A stretch of DNA of 64,000 nt from Mycolicibacter terrae (GTDB lineage Bacteria > Actinomycetota > Actinomycetes > Mycobacteriales > Mycobacteriaceae). Below are positions 18,511-27,392 of the stretch, piece by piece. Both the position numbers and the translations under genes were made by a program. Within the stretch, counting starts at the first letter, position 1, and each line of letters starts with the position of its first letter. The notes under the pieces are model-generated. The model made no database searches and had not been told where the DNA came from. It saw nothing but the letters and a program-made list of their open reading frames with translations. The stretch covers positions 496,001 to 560,000 of the forward strand of contig NZ_AP022564.1 in assembly GCF_010727125.1 (NCBI RefSeq), given 5' to 3'.

Positions 18511-20019
18511 ATGCCCAAACTTTCTCGCAGTGATTGGTACGACCTGGCTCGCGACACCAACTGGACGTTTCGCTACGTGACCGAGGAGGAAGTGTTTCCT
18601 GAAGACCTCTCCGGCACGCATCGGGTTCCCGCGGAGGCCTGGCTGAAGTGGGACGAGCCCTACAAGGTCGGTTACCGCGAATACGTACACAATCAGGTCA
18701 CCAAGGACACCACCACCTACTCGCTGAAGAACGCCATCGGACGATCGAAGCTGTTCGAGCAACTCGACCCGGGCTGGAAGTCGGTCATCGTGGCGCATTA
18801 CGGCGCCATCACCATGCCCGAATACCTGGCCTCGATCGGTGAAGCGCGGATGGGCAGATTCGGTCGCTCGGCGGCCTGGCGCAACACCGCGACCTTCGGC
18901 GCCCTCGACGAGGTTCGGCACGGTCAGATCCAGGCATTCTTCCCCTACGGCCTGCTCGACAAGGAGCCGCGAGGCGACTGGGCGCTCAAGGCGTTTCACA
19001 CCAACAACTGGATCGTGCTCGCGGTGCGCTATCTGTTCGACGACATGTTCGTCGCCAACGACGCGTTGTCGATCGCGCTGCAGTTGACCTTCACCCTGGA
19101 GACCGGATTCACCAACCTGCAGTTCCTCGGGATGGCCGCCGACGCCATCGACGTCGGCGATCTGGAGTTCGGCGCCCTGATCAGTTCCATTCAGACCGAC
19201 GAGGCACGCCACGCCCAGCAGGGCGAGCCCACCATCAAGGTGCTGGCCGACAACGGCGAGGCCGCGTGGGGCCAGTTCCTCATCGACCACATGTTCTGGC
19301 GGTCGTGGCGCATCTTCGCCCTGCTGACCGGTCTGTCGATGGATTACTACACCCCACTGGAGAGTCGGCGGATGAGCTTCAAGGAGTTCATCGAAGACTG
19401 GGTGGTCAAGCAGTTCGCCGACCAGTTCCGCGACTATGGGCTCGAATTGCCCTGGTACTGGGAGGAATTCATCAACGAGCTGAGCTGGTATCACCATGCC
19501 ATCCATGTGGGCGTGTGGTACTACCGCCCCACGGTGTGGTGGAACCCCGACGCCGGCGTCTCTGACGCCGAGCGACTGTGGCTGGAGGAGAAGTACCCCG
19601 GCTGGAACCGCGACTTCGGAAAGCACTGGGATGTCATCACCGACAACATCCGCAACGGCGACATCGCCGCCACCCTGCCCGAGACCTTGCCGATCACCTG
19701 CAACCTGTGCCAACTGCCCATCGTGCGAGCCGCCGGGGTGATCCTCGGCGCGCATACCGACGCGGCCCCGCTGACCCACGTGCACAACGACCGCAAGTAC
19801 CTGTTCTGCTCGGAGCCGTGCCGGTGGATCTTCACCCAGCGGCCCGACCGGTTCGCCGGCCACCAGTCGCTGATCGACCGGGTGCTGTCCGGTGAGATCA
19901 GCCCACCGGACCTCGGCACCGTGCTGCAGTACTTCGGGCTCTCGGCCGAGGAACAGGGCCAGGACGCCGACAACTACGGGTGGGCGCTCAACGGTGCACG
20001 CCCCGGATCGAGAGGCTGA
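18511..20019 (+). CDS. tmoA: Soluble diiron monooxygenase hydroxylase, alpha subunit
   Basis: Catalytic subunit (502 residues) of a toluene/alkene-type diiron monooxygenase, which inserts one O atom from O2 into a hydrocarbon. From the ATG at 18511 (AAGGA site upstream) the iron ligands fall at the positions known for toluene 4-monooxygenase: Glu104, Glu134, His137 (DEVRH), Glu197, Glu231 and His234 (DEARH), with Thr201. Pocket residues Ile100, Ala107, Phe176 and Phe205 are kept, but position 103 is Pro and 196 is Leu instead of Gly and Phe. A C-terminal YHS-like segment has CNLC and FCSEPC. The operon order A-B-C-D-E follows. The substrate (aromatic, isoprene or other alkene) cannot be decided. 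Confidence 0.92.
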   Translation: MPKLSRSDWYDLARDTNWTFRYVTEEEVFPEDLSGTHRVPAEAWLKWDEPYKVGYREYVHNQVTKDTTTYSLKNAIGRSKLFEQLDPGWKSVIVAHYGAITMPEYLASIGEARMGRFGRSAAWRNTATFGALDEVRHGQIQAFFPYGLLDKEPRGDWALKAFHTNNWIVLAVRYLFDDMFVANDALSIALQLTFTLETGFTNLQFLGMAADAIDVGDLEFGALISSIQTDEARHAQQGEPTIKVLADNGEAAWGQFLIDHMFWRSWRIFALLTGLSMDYYTPLESRRMSFKEFIEDWVVKQFADQFRDYGLELPWYWEEFINELSWYHHAIHVGVWYYRPTVWWNPDAGVSDAERLWLEEKYPGWNRDFGKHWDVITDNIRNGDIAATLPETLPITCNLCQLPIVRAAGVILGAHTDAAPLTHVHNDRKYLFCSEPCRWIFTQRPDRFAGHQSLIDRVLSGEISPPDLGTVLQYFGLSAEEQGQDADNYGWALNGARPGSRG

Positions 20020-20024
20020 AAACC

Positions 20025-20276
20025 ATGGCACTGCTTCCCCTGACCGCCCTGTTCGAGGGCGACGTGCTGGAACTGCTCGTCCCGGTCGATGACGCCGACA
20101 GCGTCGAAGCCGTCAGCGCGGCGATCGCCCATCACGTGGTCGGACACCGCGTCGCTAAACGCGATGCCCCGATCCGGCTGCGCCACAACGGCACCGTGCT
20201 GGACCCCGAGGCGGGCATCGGTGCGTCGGGAGTCGGCCCACTGGACCACGTCGAGGTCTTCTATGACCAGCGTTAG
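20025..20276 (+). CDS. tmoB: Diiron monooxygenase hydroxylase, gamma subunit
   Basis: A small 83-residue subunit starting at ATG 20025 (MALLPLTALFEGDVLELLVPV), 5 bases after tmoA. It has the ubiquitin-like pattern of TmoB proteins, which pack on the hydroxylase core; length and position match. Its 3' end overlaps the start of the Rieske ferredoxin gene by 14 bases. Confidence 0.85.
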   Translation: MALLPLTALFEGDVLELLVPVDDADSVEAVSAAIAHHVVGHRVAKRDAPIRLRHNGTVLDPEAGIGASGVGPLDHVEVFYDQR

Positions 20277-20598
20277 CACCTGGACTCCGGTGGCCAGCCT
20301 CGACGACCTGTGGGAGGGCGAGGTGGCCGAATTCGAAGTGGATGATCGGCCGATCCTGATCGCCCACCTGCGCGGCGGAGCAATCCGCGCCTACGACGGC
20401 TTGTGCCCACACGCCGGATTCCCGCTGGCCGACGGCGACGTCGAAGACGACATATTGACCTGCGGCGCGCACAGCTGGGAGTTCGACCTGACCACCGGCG
20501 CCGGGGTGAATCCGGCCAACTGCCGGCTACGCAGCCATCCGGTACGCCTCGAAGGCGACCAGATCACCATATTGCTCACCGAAGGGGAAGCCCGATGA
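20263..20598 (+). CDS. tmoC: Rieske ferredoxin of the diiron monooxygenase
   Basis: A 111-residue Rieske-type [2Fe-2S] ferredoxin that passes electrons to the hydroxylase. The cluster ligands are Cys48-Pro-His50 and Cys67-Gly-Ala-His70 (CxH-x16-CxxH). The ATG at 20263 lies inside the end of tmoB, and the stop overlaps tmoD by 4 bases. No NADH:ferredoxin reductase (tmoF) gene follows, so a reductase must come from elsewhere. Confidence 0.92.
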   Translation: MTSVSTWTPVASLDDLWEGEVAEFEVDDRPILIAHLRGGAIRAYDGLCPHAGFPLADGDVEDDILTCGAHSWEFDLTTGAGVNPANCRLRSHPVRLEGDQITILLTEGEAR

Positions 20599-20906
20599 CC
20601 ACCGCCGCGGAACAGGACAAACTTGTCGGCCCGGTTGTCCGCGGCTTCGACCCCGACGTCGTCGCCGCCCTGACCGAGGCCATCCTCGCCGACAACCCCG
20701 AAGCCGCCATCACCATCGAGGACCACGCCGGCTATGTGCGTATCCACGCACCGCGATTCCTGCGGGTAACCCGATCGAGCCTGGAATCAGCTGCGGGCCA
20801 GGCGTTCCCATTGGCGACCCTGGAACCGGCATTGGTGGCGTTCGCCGGGCGAATCCGCTATGTCGGCGACGACGAACTGCATTGGTACCTGGACCGAGAG
20901 GACTGA
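20595..20906 (+). CDS. tmoD: Diiron monooxygenase effector (coupling) protein
   Basis: A 103-residue cofactor-free regulatory protein. The VGPVVRGFDPDVVAALTEAI start and the ITIEDHAGYVRIHAP core are characteristic of TmoD/MmoB-like effectors, which bind the hydroxylase and tune oxygen activation. ATGA overlap with tmoC; tmoE starts 3 bases later. Confidence 0.88.
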   Translation: MTTAAEQDKLVGPVVRGFDPDVVAALTEAILADNPEAAITIEDHAGYVRIHAPRFLRVTRSSLESAAGQAFPLATLEPALVAFAGRIRYVGDDELHWYLDRED

Positions 20907-20909
20907 CAC

Positions 20910-21899
20910 ATGACCACCGCGAAAACCCGGCCGCTCAAGACCTGGAGCATCGCCGGCGACACCCGGCGCAAACCCACCGAGTACGAAGCCGTCACCGGCC
21001 GGTTCCACTACCACTTCAACCGCCGGCCGGCGCCCTTCGACCTCGACCCCGGCAGCCCCATCAACCGTTGGTACCTCAAACACCGCGAAGGCTCACCCCT
21101 GCAGGCCGAGGACTGGGAAGGGTTCCGTGATCCCGCCGCACTGAACTACCGCCGCTACATCGCACTGCAACACGACCGCGAGGTCTACGCCGAGGGCGTG
21201 GTCGACCACTACGAGACGCTCGGCGGCGACGACAAACTCGATCCCGGCTGGATCGAGACACTGTCCCGCATCTACGCCCCTGCCCGCTACCTGCTGCATG
21301 TCCTTCAGATAACCAGTCTCTACGTCGGACAACTCGCACCGAGCGCCTACATCACCAACGCGGCGTTCTTCCAAGCCGCCGACGAACTGCGGGCACTGCA
21401 GTGGATCGCCTATCGCGCCAAATCACTGTCACTCAATCACGATATCCAGTTGGCGAATTCCGAAGCGGCACGGCGAATCTGGGAGACCGACGAGGCCTGG
21501 CAGCCCGCCCGCGAGACGCTGGAACGACTGCTTTTGGCCTACGACTGGGGGGAGGCTTTCACCGCACTGAACCTGGTGGTCAAACCGGCACTCGACGCGC
21601 TGTTCAACGAGTCTTTCGTCGAGCTGGCCGGTGACCACGGCGACGGGCTGACAGCAGCGCTGTTGTCCGAATCGCGGGTGGACACCACCCGAAACCAAGC
21701 CTGGCACGCCGCCCTGGCCCGCTACGCGCTGAGCGCCGATTCGACCAACCGCGCGGTCATCGAGGGCTGGATCGAAGGCTGGCGCCCCCGCGCCGAGCGA
21801 GCTGTCGAGGGCCTTGCCGCCGCGCTGCCCGATCCCGATGCCGTCCGGGAGCGGGCCGCGCGCTCGGTCGCCGCATTCACCGCGCAGTGGGCCGACTGA
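20910..21899 (+). CDS. tmoE: Diiron monooxygenase hydroxylase, beta subunit
   Basis: A 329-residue beta subunit of the hydroxylase dimer. It is helical and related to the alpha subunit but without the EXXH diiron motifs. The start RPLKTWSIAGDTRRKPTEYE and the central LYVGQLAPSAYITNAAFFQ and WETDEAWQPARE are typical of TmoE-type chains. It closes the operon; the encapsulin gene converges on it 12 bases away, so readthrough between the two is possible. Confidence 0.9.
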   Translation: MTTAKTRPLKTWSIAGDTRRKPTEYEAVTGRFHYHFNRRPAPFDLDPGSPINRWYLKHREGSPLQAEDWEGFRDPAALNYRRYIALQHDREVYAEGVVDHYETLGGDDKLDPGWIETLSRIYAPARYLLHVLQITSLYVGQLAPSAYITNAAFFQAADELRALQWIAYRAKSLSLNHDIQLANSEAARRIWETDEAWQPARETLERLLLAYDWGEAFTALNLVVKPALDALFNESFVELAGDHGDGLTAALLSESRVDTTRNQAWHAALARYALSADSTNRAVIEGWIEGWRPRAERAVEGLAAALPDPDAVRERAARSVAAFTAQWAD

Positions 21900-21911
21900 C
21901 CGCACCGACGC

Positions 21912-22709
21912 CTAGCAGGTCAGCGCGACCGCGGCCTCTGCGGTGTAGCACAGGAAGGTCAGCGTCTCCTGCAGGTAGAGCTGCACGTTCTCGGCGTCAT
22001 GGGACTCATAACCGATCGACACGTCGGTGCCCAGCCGCAGGTCGAAGTCGCCGCCCCGGGTGGTCAGTACGAACGCGCCGTCGATCGCCGGCGCCCAGAT
22101 GATGTCGCCGGTGACCAGCCGGCGCAGGTGCTCCAGGATGGGGTAGCCGTGATCGGAGGTCTCGGCGACCTTGGTGTAGGCATCGGCGGACAGCAGCACC
22201 GAGTAGGGGCCGTCCACCCCGGCCAGCCGCAGCGCCGACAGCGCCTGGCTGACCACATCCGGGATGCCGCGCGGGTCGTCCGGCAACGTCAACTCGGAAT
22301 TGGAACTCGCGCTGCGGATGCCCTCCACCGAGGCGGCCGGGTAGCCATCGAAGATGATCCGGTCCTCGGCGAACGCCAGCTTCTTGGCAGCGGCCTTCAC
22401 CGGATCCCAGTCGGCATCCTGCGAACCGCGCTCGACATCGTCGATCTCCGCACGCGACAGGGTGAACGGAACCCGCAGGCGCACCAGCGGTTTGCTGTCG
22501 CGCAGGTCGGCGACCACGCCGTCGGCCGGGGCGCCGATCCCGGTCAGCCGGCCGGTGCCCACCGCTGCCGCCGTCGGGCCGGCTGGCTCGCTCACATCGA
22601 CGACCCGGCGTCCGGCGATGTGCCGCTTGAATGTTCGGGCCGCCTCCTGCTCGATGTCGGCCCAGGCCGCCTCGGTGACCGGGGCCAGATCGCGATACAG
22701 GTTGTTCAT
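21912..22709 (-). CDS. enc: Encapsulin shell protein (Cfp29 type)
   Basis: A 265-residue HK97-fold protein that assembles into an icosahedral protein compartment. The start MNNLYRDLAPVTEAAWADIE and the DGYPAASVEGIRSASSN region are typical of family 1 encapsulins, and the gene matches Rv0798c. It follows the DyP peroxidase gene with a 4-base overlap; that protein carries the loading peptide. The end LTFLCYTAEAAVAL is the usual C-terminal strand. Confidence 0.95.
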   Translation of the reverse strand: MNNLYRDLAPVTEAAWADIEQEAARTFKRHIAGRRVVDVSEPAGPTAAAVGTGRLTGIGAPADGVVADLRDSKPLVRLRVPFTLSRAEIDDVERGSQDADWDPVKAAAKKLAFAEDRIIFDGYPAASVEGIRSASSNSELTLPDDPRGIPDVVSQALSALRLAGVDGPYSVLLSADAYTKVAETSDHGYPILEHLRRLVTGDIIWAPAIDGAFVLTTRGGDFDLRLGTDVSIGYESHDAENVQLYLQETLTFLCYTAEAAVALTC

Positions 22710-23728
22710 GACGAATTTCCTTTCAAGCTGCCGATATTCAGTGAGCCATCAACGCCGGCGGGTTCGACGGGCTCAGCGGGGGTCAGGGCCGCCGCCAGGC
22801 CCGGCAGCGGCGGCGGATCGTCGAGGAAGTCGGCGCTCGGGGTGAAGAACAGTCCGCCCGTGACCGCGGTGGAGAAGTCCAGGATGCGGTCGGTGTTGCC
22901 CGGCGGGTCACCGAAGAACATGTTGCGTAGCATCTGCTCGGTGATCTCCGGGTCGCGGACGTAGGCGATGTAGTACGTGCCGGACTCGCCGGCGCCCACC
23001 GAGCCGAACGGCATGTTGTGCCGCACGATGTCGAGCTCGTTGCCGTCCTCGTCGGTGATCACGTTCAGCGCGATATGCGAGTTGGCCGGCTTCACCGCAT
23101 CGTCGTACTCGATGTCGTCGGCCTTGGTGCGGCCGATCACGCGCTCCTGCTCGGTGACCGGCAGCGCCTCCCAGGCGGCCATGTCGTGCAGGTACTTCTG
23201 GACGTGCACATAAGACCCGCCGGCGAAATCCGGGTCCTCGTCCCCGACGGCGGTGGCATCCACGGCCTCGTCGCCGACCGGGTTCTCGGTGCCGTCGACG
23301 AAGCCGAGCAGGTCGCGATTGTCGAAGAACCGGAAGCCATGCACCTCGTCGACCACGGTGATCGCACCGGCCATCGCCTTGACGATGCGCCCGGCGAGCT
23401 CGAAGCAGACATCCATGGTCTCGCCCTTGACGTGGAACAGCAGATCCCCCGGGGTGGCCGGCGCGGTGTGACGCGGACCGACCAACTCGACGAACGGATG
23501 CAGCTGCGCCGGGCGGGGCCCGGCGAACAACCGGTCCCAGGCGTCCGAGCCGATCGAGGTCACCAGCGACAGCCGTTTGGTCGGGTCGCGGAAGCCGATT
23601 GCCCGGGCGTAACCGGCCAGCTCCGGCAACGCCTCGTGCACTGTCGCCTCACCACCCTCATCGATGGTGGCGACCAGGAAGATGGCCGCACAGGTCAACG
23701 GAGCGGTGACGGGCTGAACGGACGGCAC
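22706..23728 (-). CDS. dyp: Dye-decolorizing peroxidase, encapsulin cargo
   Basis: A 340-residue haem peroxidase. FVDGTENP is the GxxDG motif with the distal Asp, and the proximal His is probably in SYVHVQKYLHD. The last residues contain GSLNIGSLKG after a Pro/Ala linker, the known targeting peptide that docks DyP inside encapsulin. The GTG start at 23728 is preceded by TAGGGT with 7 bases between, so the mRNA is probably leaderless. Rv0799c is the counterpart in M. tuberculosis. Confidence 0.95.
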   Translation of the reverse strand: MPSVQPVTAPLTCAAIFLVATIDEGGEATVHEALPELAGYARAIGFRDPTKRLSLVTSIGSDAWDRLFAGPRPAQLHPFVELVGPRHTAPATPGDLLFHVKGETMDVCFELAGRIVKAMAGAITVVDEVHGFRFFDNRDLLGFVDGTENPVGDEAVDATAVGDEDPDFAGGSYVHVQKYLHDMAAWEALPVTEQERVIGRTKADDIEYDDAVKPANSHIALNVITDEDGNELDIVRHNMPFGSVGAGESGTYYIAYVRDPEITEQMLRNMFFGDPPGNTDRILDFSTAVTGGLFFTPSADFLDDPPPLPGLAAALTPAEPVEPAGVDGSLNIGSLKGNSS

Positions 23729-23735
23729 GGTATCG

Positions 23736-23741
23736 ACCCTA
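23736..23741 (-). promoter_or_regulatory. Leaderless -10 box of the dyp-encapsulin operon
   Basis: On the minus strand TAGGGT ends 7 bases before the GTG at 23728. No ribosome site is present. Confidence 0.5.
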
Positions 23742-23779
23742 ACGTCCCCGCCAGGCTGCGGATGCGAAAGACTTGAGCC

Positions 23780-25045
23780 ATGGCGGCCACCGCGACCGGA
23801 TTATGCGAGTTCATCGACGCCTCACCGTCGCCGTTTCACGCCTGCGCGACCGTGGCCGCGCGGCTGCGGGCCGCCGGCTACACCGAGGTCGCGGAGATCG
23901 ACCGCTGGCCGGAGACGCCCGGCCGGTACTTCACCGTCCGGGCCGGCTCACTGGTGGCTTGGCACAGTCCCGAGCGCGCCGAGAGCGCCCAGCCGTTCCG
24001 GATCATCGGCGCCCACACCGACAGCCCGAACCTGCGGGTCAAGCAGCATCCCGCCCGGGAGGTGGCCGGCTGGCAGCTGGTGGCGCTGGCGCCGTACGGT
24101 GGCGCCTGGCTGAACTCCTGGCTGGACCGTGACCTGGGTGTCAGCGGGCGGCTCTCGGTGCAGGCCGGTACCGGAATCAGCCACCACCTGGTCCGCATCG
24201 ACGAGCCGATCCTTCGGGTGCCGCAATTGGCCATCCACCTGGCCGAGGACCGCAAGGCGGTCACGCTGGACCCGCAGCGTCACCTCAACGCGGTGTGGGC
24301 CGCCGGCGGCGAGACCCGGGATTTCCTGAGCTATGTGGCCGAACGCGCCGGCGTGGAACCGCGCGGCGTGCTGGGTTTCGACCTGATGACCCACGACCTG
24401 GTGCCGTCGGGGGTGACCGGGGCGGGGCAGGAGTTCGTCAGCGCGCCGCGGCTGGACAACCAGGCCAGCTGCTACGCCGGGCTGGAAGCCCTGCTGGCCG
24501 GCGAGCCGGGGCCTTTCCTGCCGGTGCTGGCGCTGTTCGACCACGAGGAGGTCGGGTCGACCTCGGATCACGGCGCCCAGTCCGATCTGCTGCGAGGCGT
24601 CCTGGAGCGGATCACGCTGGCCGCCGGCGGGGACCGGGAGGACTTCCTGCGGCGGCTGGCCGGCTCCGCGCTGGCCTCGGCGGACATGGCGCACGCCACC
24701 CACCCCAACTACCCCGACCGCCACGAACCGGGCCACCAGATCGCGGTCAACGCCGGGCCGGTGCTCAAGGTGCAACCCAACCTGCGCTACGCCACCGACG
24801 GCCGCACCGCCGCGACGTTCGCCCTGGCCTGCGACCAGGCGGGAGTGCCGCTGCAGCGCTATGAGCATCGCGCCGACCTGCCATGCGGGTCGACCATCGG
24901 TCCGATGAGCGCCGCGCGCACCGGGATCCCCACCGTCGACGTGGGCGCACCGCAGCTGGCCATGCATTCGGCGCGTGAACTGATGGGTGCGCGCGACGTC
25001 GCCTCTTACGCGGCAGCCCTGGCGGCGTTCCTGGCGCCGGACTGA
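23780..25045 (+). CDS. pepC: M18-family aminopeptidase
   Basis: A 421-residue zinc aminopeptidase of the aspartyl-aminopeptidase (M18) family. Metal-binding segments are visible: [12 protein letters not shown] (His/Asp) near residue 75, [17 protein letters not shown] near 250 with the catalytic Glu pair, and the C-terminal [15 protein letters not shown] with the last His. The length fits the family. It is divergent from dyp and corresponds to Rv0800. Confidence 0.93.
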   Translation: MAATATGLCEFIDASPSPFHACATVAARLRAAGYTEVAEIDRWPETPGRYFTVRAGSLVAWHSPERAESAQPFRIIGAHTDSPNLRVKQHPAREVAGWQLVALAPYGGAWLNSWLDRDLGVSGRLSVQAGTGISHHLVRIDEPILRVPQLAIHLAEDRKAVTLDPQRHLNAVWAAGGETRDFLSYVAERAGVEPRGVLGFDLMTHDLVPSGVTGAGQEFVSAPRLDNQASCYAGLEALLAGEPGPFLPVLALFDHEEVGSTSDHGAQSDLLRGVLERITLAAGGDREDFLRRLAGSALASADMAHATHPNYPDRHEPGHQIAVNAGPVLKVQPNLRYATDGRTAATFALACDQAGVPLQRYEHRADLPCGSTIGPMSAARTGIPTVDVGAPQLAMHSARELMGARDVASYAAALAAFLAPD

Positions 25046-25060
25046 GCCAAATCCGTGCCA

Positions 25061-25066
25061 TAGACT
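25061..25066 (+). promoter_or_regulatory. Leaderless -10 box of purL
   Basis: TAGACT ends directly before an ATG at 25067 and 6 bases before an in-frame GTG at 25073. The spacing favours the GTG as the leaderless start. Confidence 0.45.
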
Positions 25067-25072
25067 ATGGCC

Positions 25073-27382
25073 GTGACGCCCGGGCCTGCCGTAGATACCG
25101 TCGAAGACGCCGCCGCTACCCCCGACCACCCGCAACCGTTCGCCGAGCTGGGCCTCAAAGACGACGAGTACCAGCGCATCCGTGACATCCTGGGCCGCCG
25201 GCCCACCGACGCCGAGCTGGCCATGTACTCGGTGATGTGGAGTGAGCACTGCTCCTACAAATCCTCCAAGGTGCACCTGCGCTACTTCGGCGAGACCACC
25301 ACCGACGAGATGCGCAAAGCCATGCTGGCCGGCATCGGCGAAAACGCCGGCGTCGTCGACATCGGTGACGGCTGGGCGGTCACCTTCAAGGTGGAGTCGC
25401 ACAACCACCCGTCCTACGTCGAGCCTTATCAGGGTGCGGCCACCGGGGTCGGCGGGATCGTGCGCGACATCATGGCGATGGGCGCCCGTCCGATCGCGGT
25501 GATGGACCAGCTGCGCTTCGGTGCCGCCGATGCCCCCGACACCCGCCGGGTGCTCGACGGGGTGGTGCGCGGCATCGGCGGCTACGGCAACTCCCTCGGG
25601 CTGCCCAATATCGGCGGTGAGACCGTCTTCGACCCCTGCTACGCCGGCAACCCGCTGGTCAACGCACTCTGCGTCGGGGTGCTCAAGAAGGAAGACCTGC
25701 ATCTGGCGTTCGCGTCGGGCGCCGGCAACAAGATCATCCTGTTCGGGGCGCGCACCGGCCTGGACGGCATCGGTGGTGTCTCGGTGCTGGCATCGGACAC
25801 CTTCGGCGGAGACGAGAGCGGCTCAGGATCTTCGGGAGGCCGCAAGAAGCTGCCATCGGTTCAGGTCGGCGACCCGTTCACCGAGAAGGTGCTCATCGAG
25901 TGCTGCCTGGAGCTCTACGCCGCCGGGCTGGTGGTCGGCATTCAGGACCTCGGCGGTGCCGGATTATCCTGTGCCACTTCGGAACTGGCGTCCGCTGGTG
26001 ACGGCGGTATGGCAATCGAGCTGGAGAAGGTGCCGCTGCGCGCGGCGAACATGACCCCGGCCGAAGTGCTCTCCAGCGAGTCGCAGGAGCGCATGTGCGC
26101 CGTGGTGACCCCGCAGAACGTGGACGCCTTCATGGCGGTGTGCGACAAGTGGGACGTGCTGGCCACCGTGATCGGTGAGGTCACCGAAGGCGACCGGCTG
26201 CGGATCACCTGGCACGGGCAGACCGTCGTCGACGTCCCGCCGCGCACGGTGGCCCACGAGGGCCCGATCTACCACCGTCCGGTGCAGCGCCCGGACACCC
26301 AGGACGCACTGAACGCCGACCGCTCTGATCGTCTTCCGCGACCGGCAACCGGCGAGGAGCTGCGCGAAACTCTGCTCGCGCTGCTGGGCAGCCCGCACCT
26401 GTGCAGCCGGGCGTTCATCACCGAGCAGTACGACCGCTACGTGCGCGGCAACACCGTGCTGGCCGAGCACGCCGACGGCGGCATGCTGCGCATCGATGAG
26501 GCTTCCCGCCGTGGGATCGCCATCTCCACCGACGCCTCCGGCCGCTACACCAAGCTGGACCCCTACACCGGTGCTCAGCTGGCGCTGGCCGAGGCGTACC
26601 GCAACGTGGCCGTCACCGGCGCCACGCCGATCGCCGTCACCAACTGCCTGAATTTCGGGTCCCCGGAAGACCCCGGCGTGATGTGGCAGTTCGCCGAGGC
26701 GGTGCGCGGATTGGCGGATGGCTGTGCGGCACTGGGGATTCCGGTCACCGGTGGCAATGTGAGCTTCTACAACCAGACCGGTGCGACGCCGATCCACCCC
26801 ACCCCGGTGGTCGGGGTGCTCGGCGTCATCGACGATGTGGAGCGCCGGCTGCCGTCGGCGTTCGGCGTCGAACCGGGCGAGACGCTGATGTTGCTCGGCG
26901 ACACCCGCGATGAATTCGACGGCTCCATCTGGGCGCAGGTGACCGGCGACCATCTGGGCGGGCTGCCCCCGAAAGTCGACCTGGAGCGTGAGCAGCTGCT
27001 CGCCGAGGTGCTGTGCGCGGCATCGCGCGACGGCCTGGTCTCCGGGGCACACGACCTGAGCGAGGGCGGCCTGATCCAGGCCGTGGTCGAATCGGCCATC
27101 GCCGGCGAAACCGGTTGCCGCATACTTGTTCCCGAAGATGCCGACCCGTTCGTCTTCCTGTTCTCCGAGTCGGCGGGCCGGGCGCTGGTCGCGGTGCCGC
27201 GCACCGAGGAGAGCCGGTTCAAGTCCATGTGCGAGGCGCGCGGGCTGCCGGTCACCCGCGTCGGCGTGGTGGACCACGCCCTGGGCGGCGAGGCGGAGGT
27301 GGAGGTTCAGGACCAGTTCCGTGTGTCGCTGGCGGAACTGCGCAGTACATCCGAGGCGGTGCTGCCGGGGATCTTCGGATAG
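25073..27382 (+). CDS. purL: FGAM synthase large subunit PurL
   Basis: Large ATP-using subunit of formylglycinamidine ribonucleotide synthase, about 769 residues (two more if the ATG at 25067 is used). I chose the GTG because a TANNNT box abuts the ATG. Motifs include [35 protein letters not shown] and the second-half NVSFYNQTG and SAHDLSEGG-type signatures. A Gly/Ser-rich insert (about residues 245-258) is longer than the equivalent in M. tuberculosis. It acts with PurS and PurQ. Confidence 0.95.
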   Translation: MTPGPAVDTVEDAAATPDHPQPFAELGLKDDEYQRIRDILGRRPTDAELAMYSVMWSEHCSYKSSKVHLRYFGETTTDEMRKAMLAGIGENAGVVDIGDGWAVTFKVESHNHPSYVEPYQGAATGVGGIVRDIMAMGARPIAVMDQLRFGAADAPDTRRVLDGVVRGIGGYGNSLGLPNIGGETVFDPCYAGNPLVNALCVGVLKKEDLHLAFASGAGNKIILFGARTGLDGIGGVSVLASDTFGGDESGSGSSGGRKKLPSVQVGDPFTEKVLIECCLELYAAGLVVGIQDLGGAGLSCATSELASAGDGGMAIELEKVPLRAANMTPAEVLSSESQERMCAVVTPQNVDAFMAVCDKWDVLATVIGEVTEGDRLRITWHGQTVVDVPPRTVAHEGPIYHRPVQRPDTQDALNADRSDRLPRPATGEELRETLLALLGSPHLCSRAFITEQYDRYVRGNTVLAEHADGGMLRIDEASRRGIAISTDASGRYTKLDPYTGAQLALAEAYRNVAVTGATPIAVTNCLNFGSPEDPGVMWQFAEAVRGLADGCAALGIPVTGGNVSFYNQTGATPIHPTPVVGVLGVIDDVERRLPSAFGVEPGETLMLLGDTRDEFDGSIWAQVTGDHLGGLPPKVDLEREQLLAEVLCAASRDGLVSGAHDLSEGGLIQAVVESAIAGETGCRILVPEDADPFVFLFSESAGRALVAVPRTEESRFKSMCEARGLPVTRVGVVDHALGGEAEVEVQDQFRVSLAELRSTSEAVLPGIFG

Positions 27383-27392
27383 CCGCACCGGC

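Noticed and set aside
21912-22709. Packaging of the diiron monooxygenase in the adjacent encapsulin
   Set aside because: None of TmoA-E ends in a loading peptide like that of DyP, and the operons converge rather than share a transcript.
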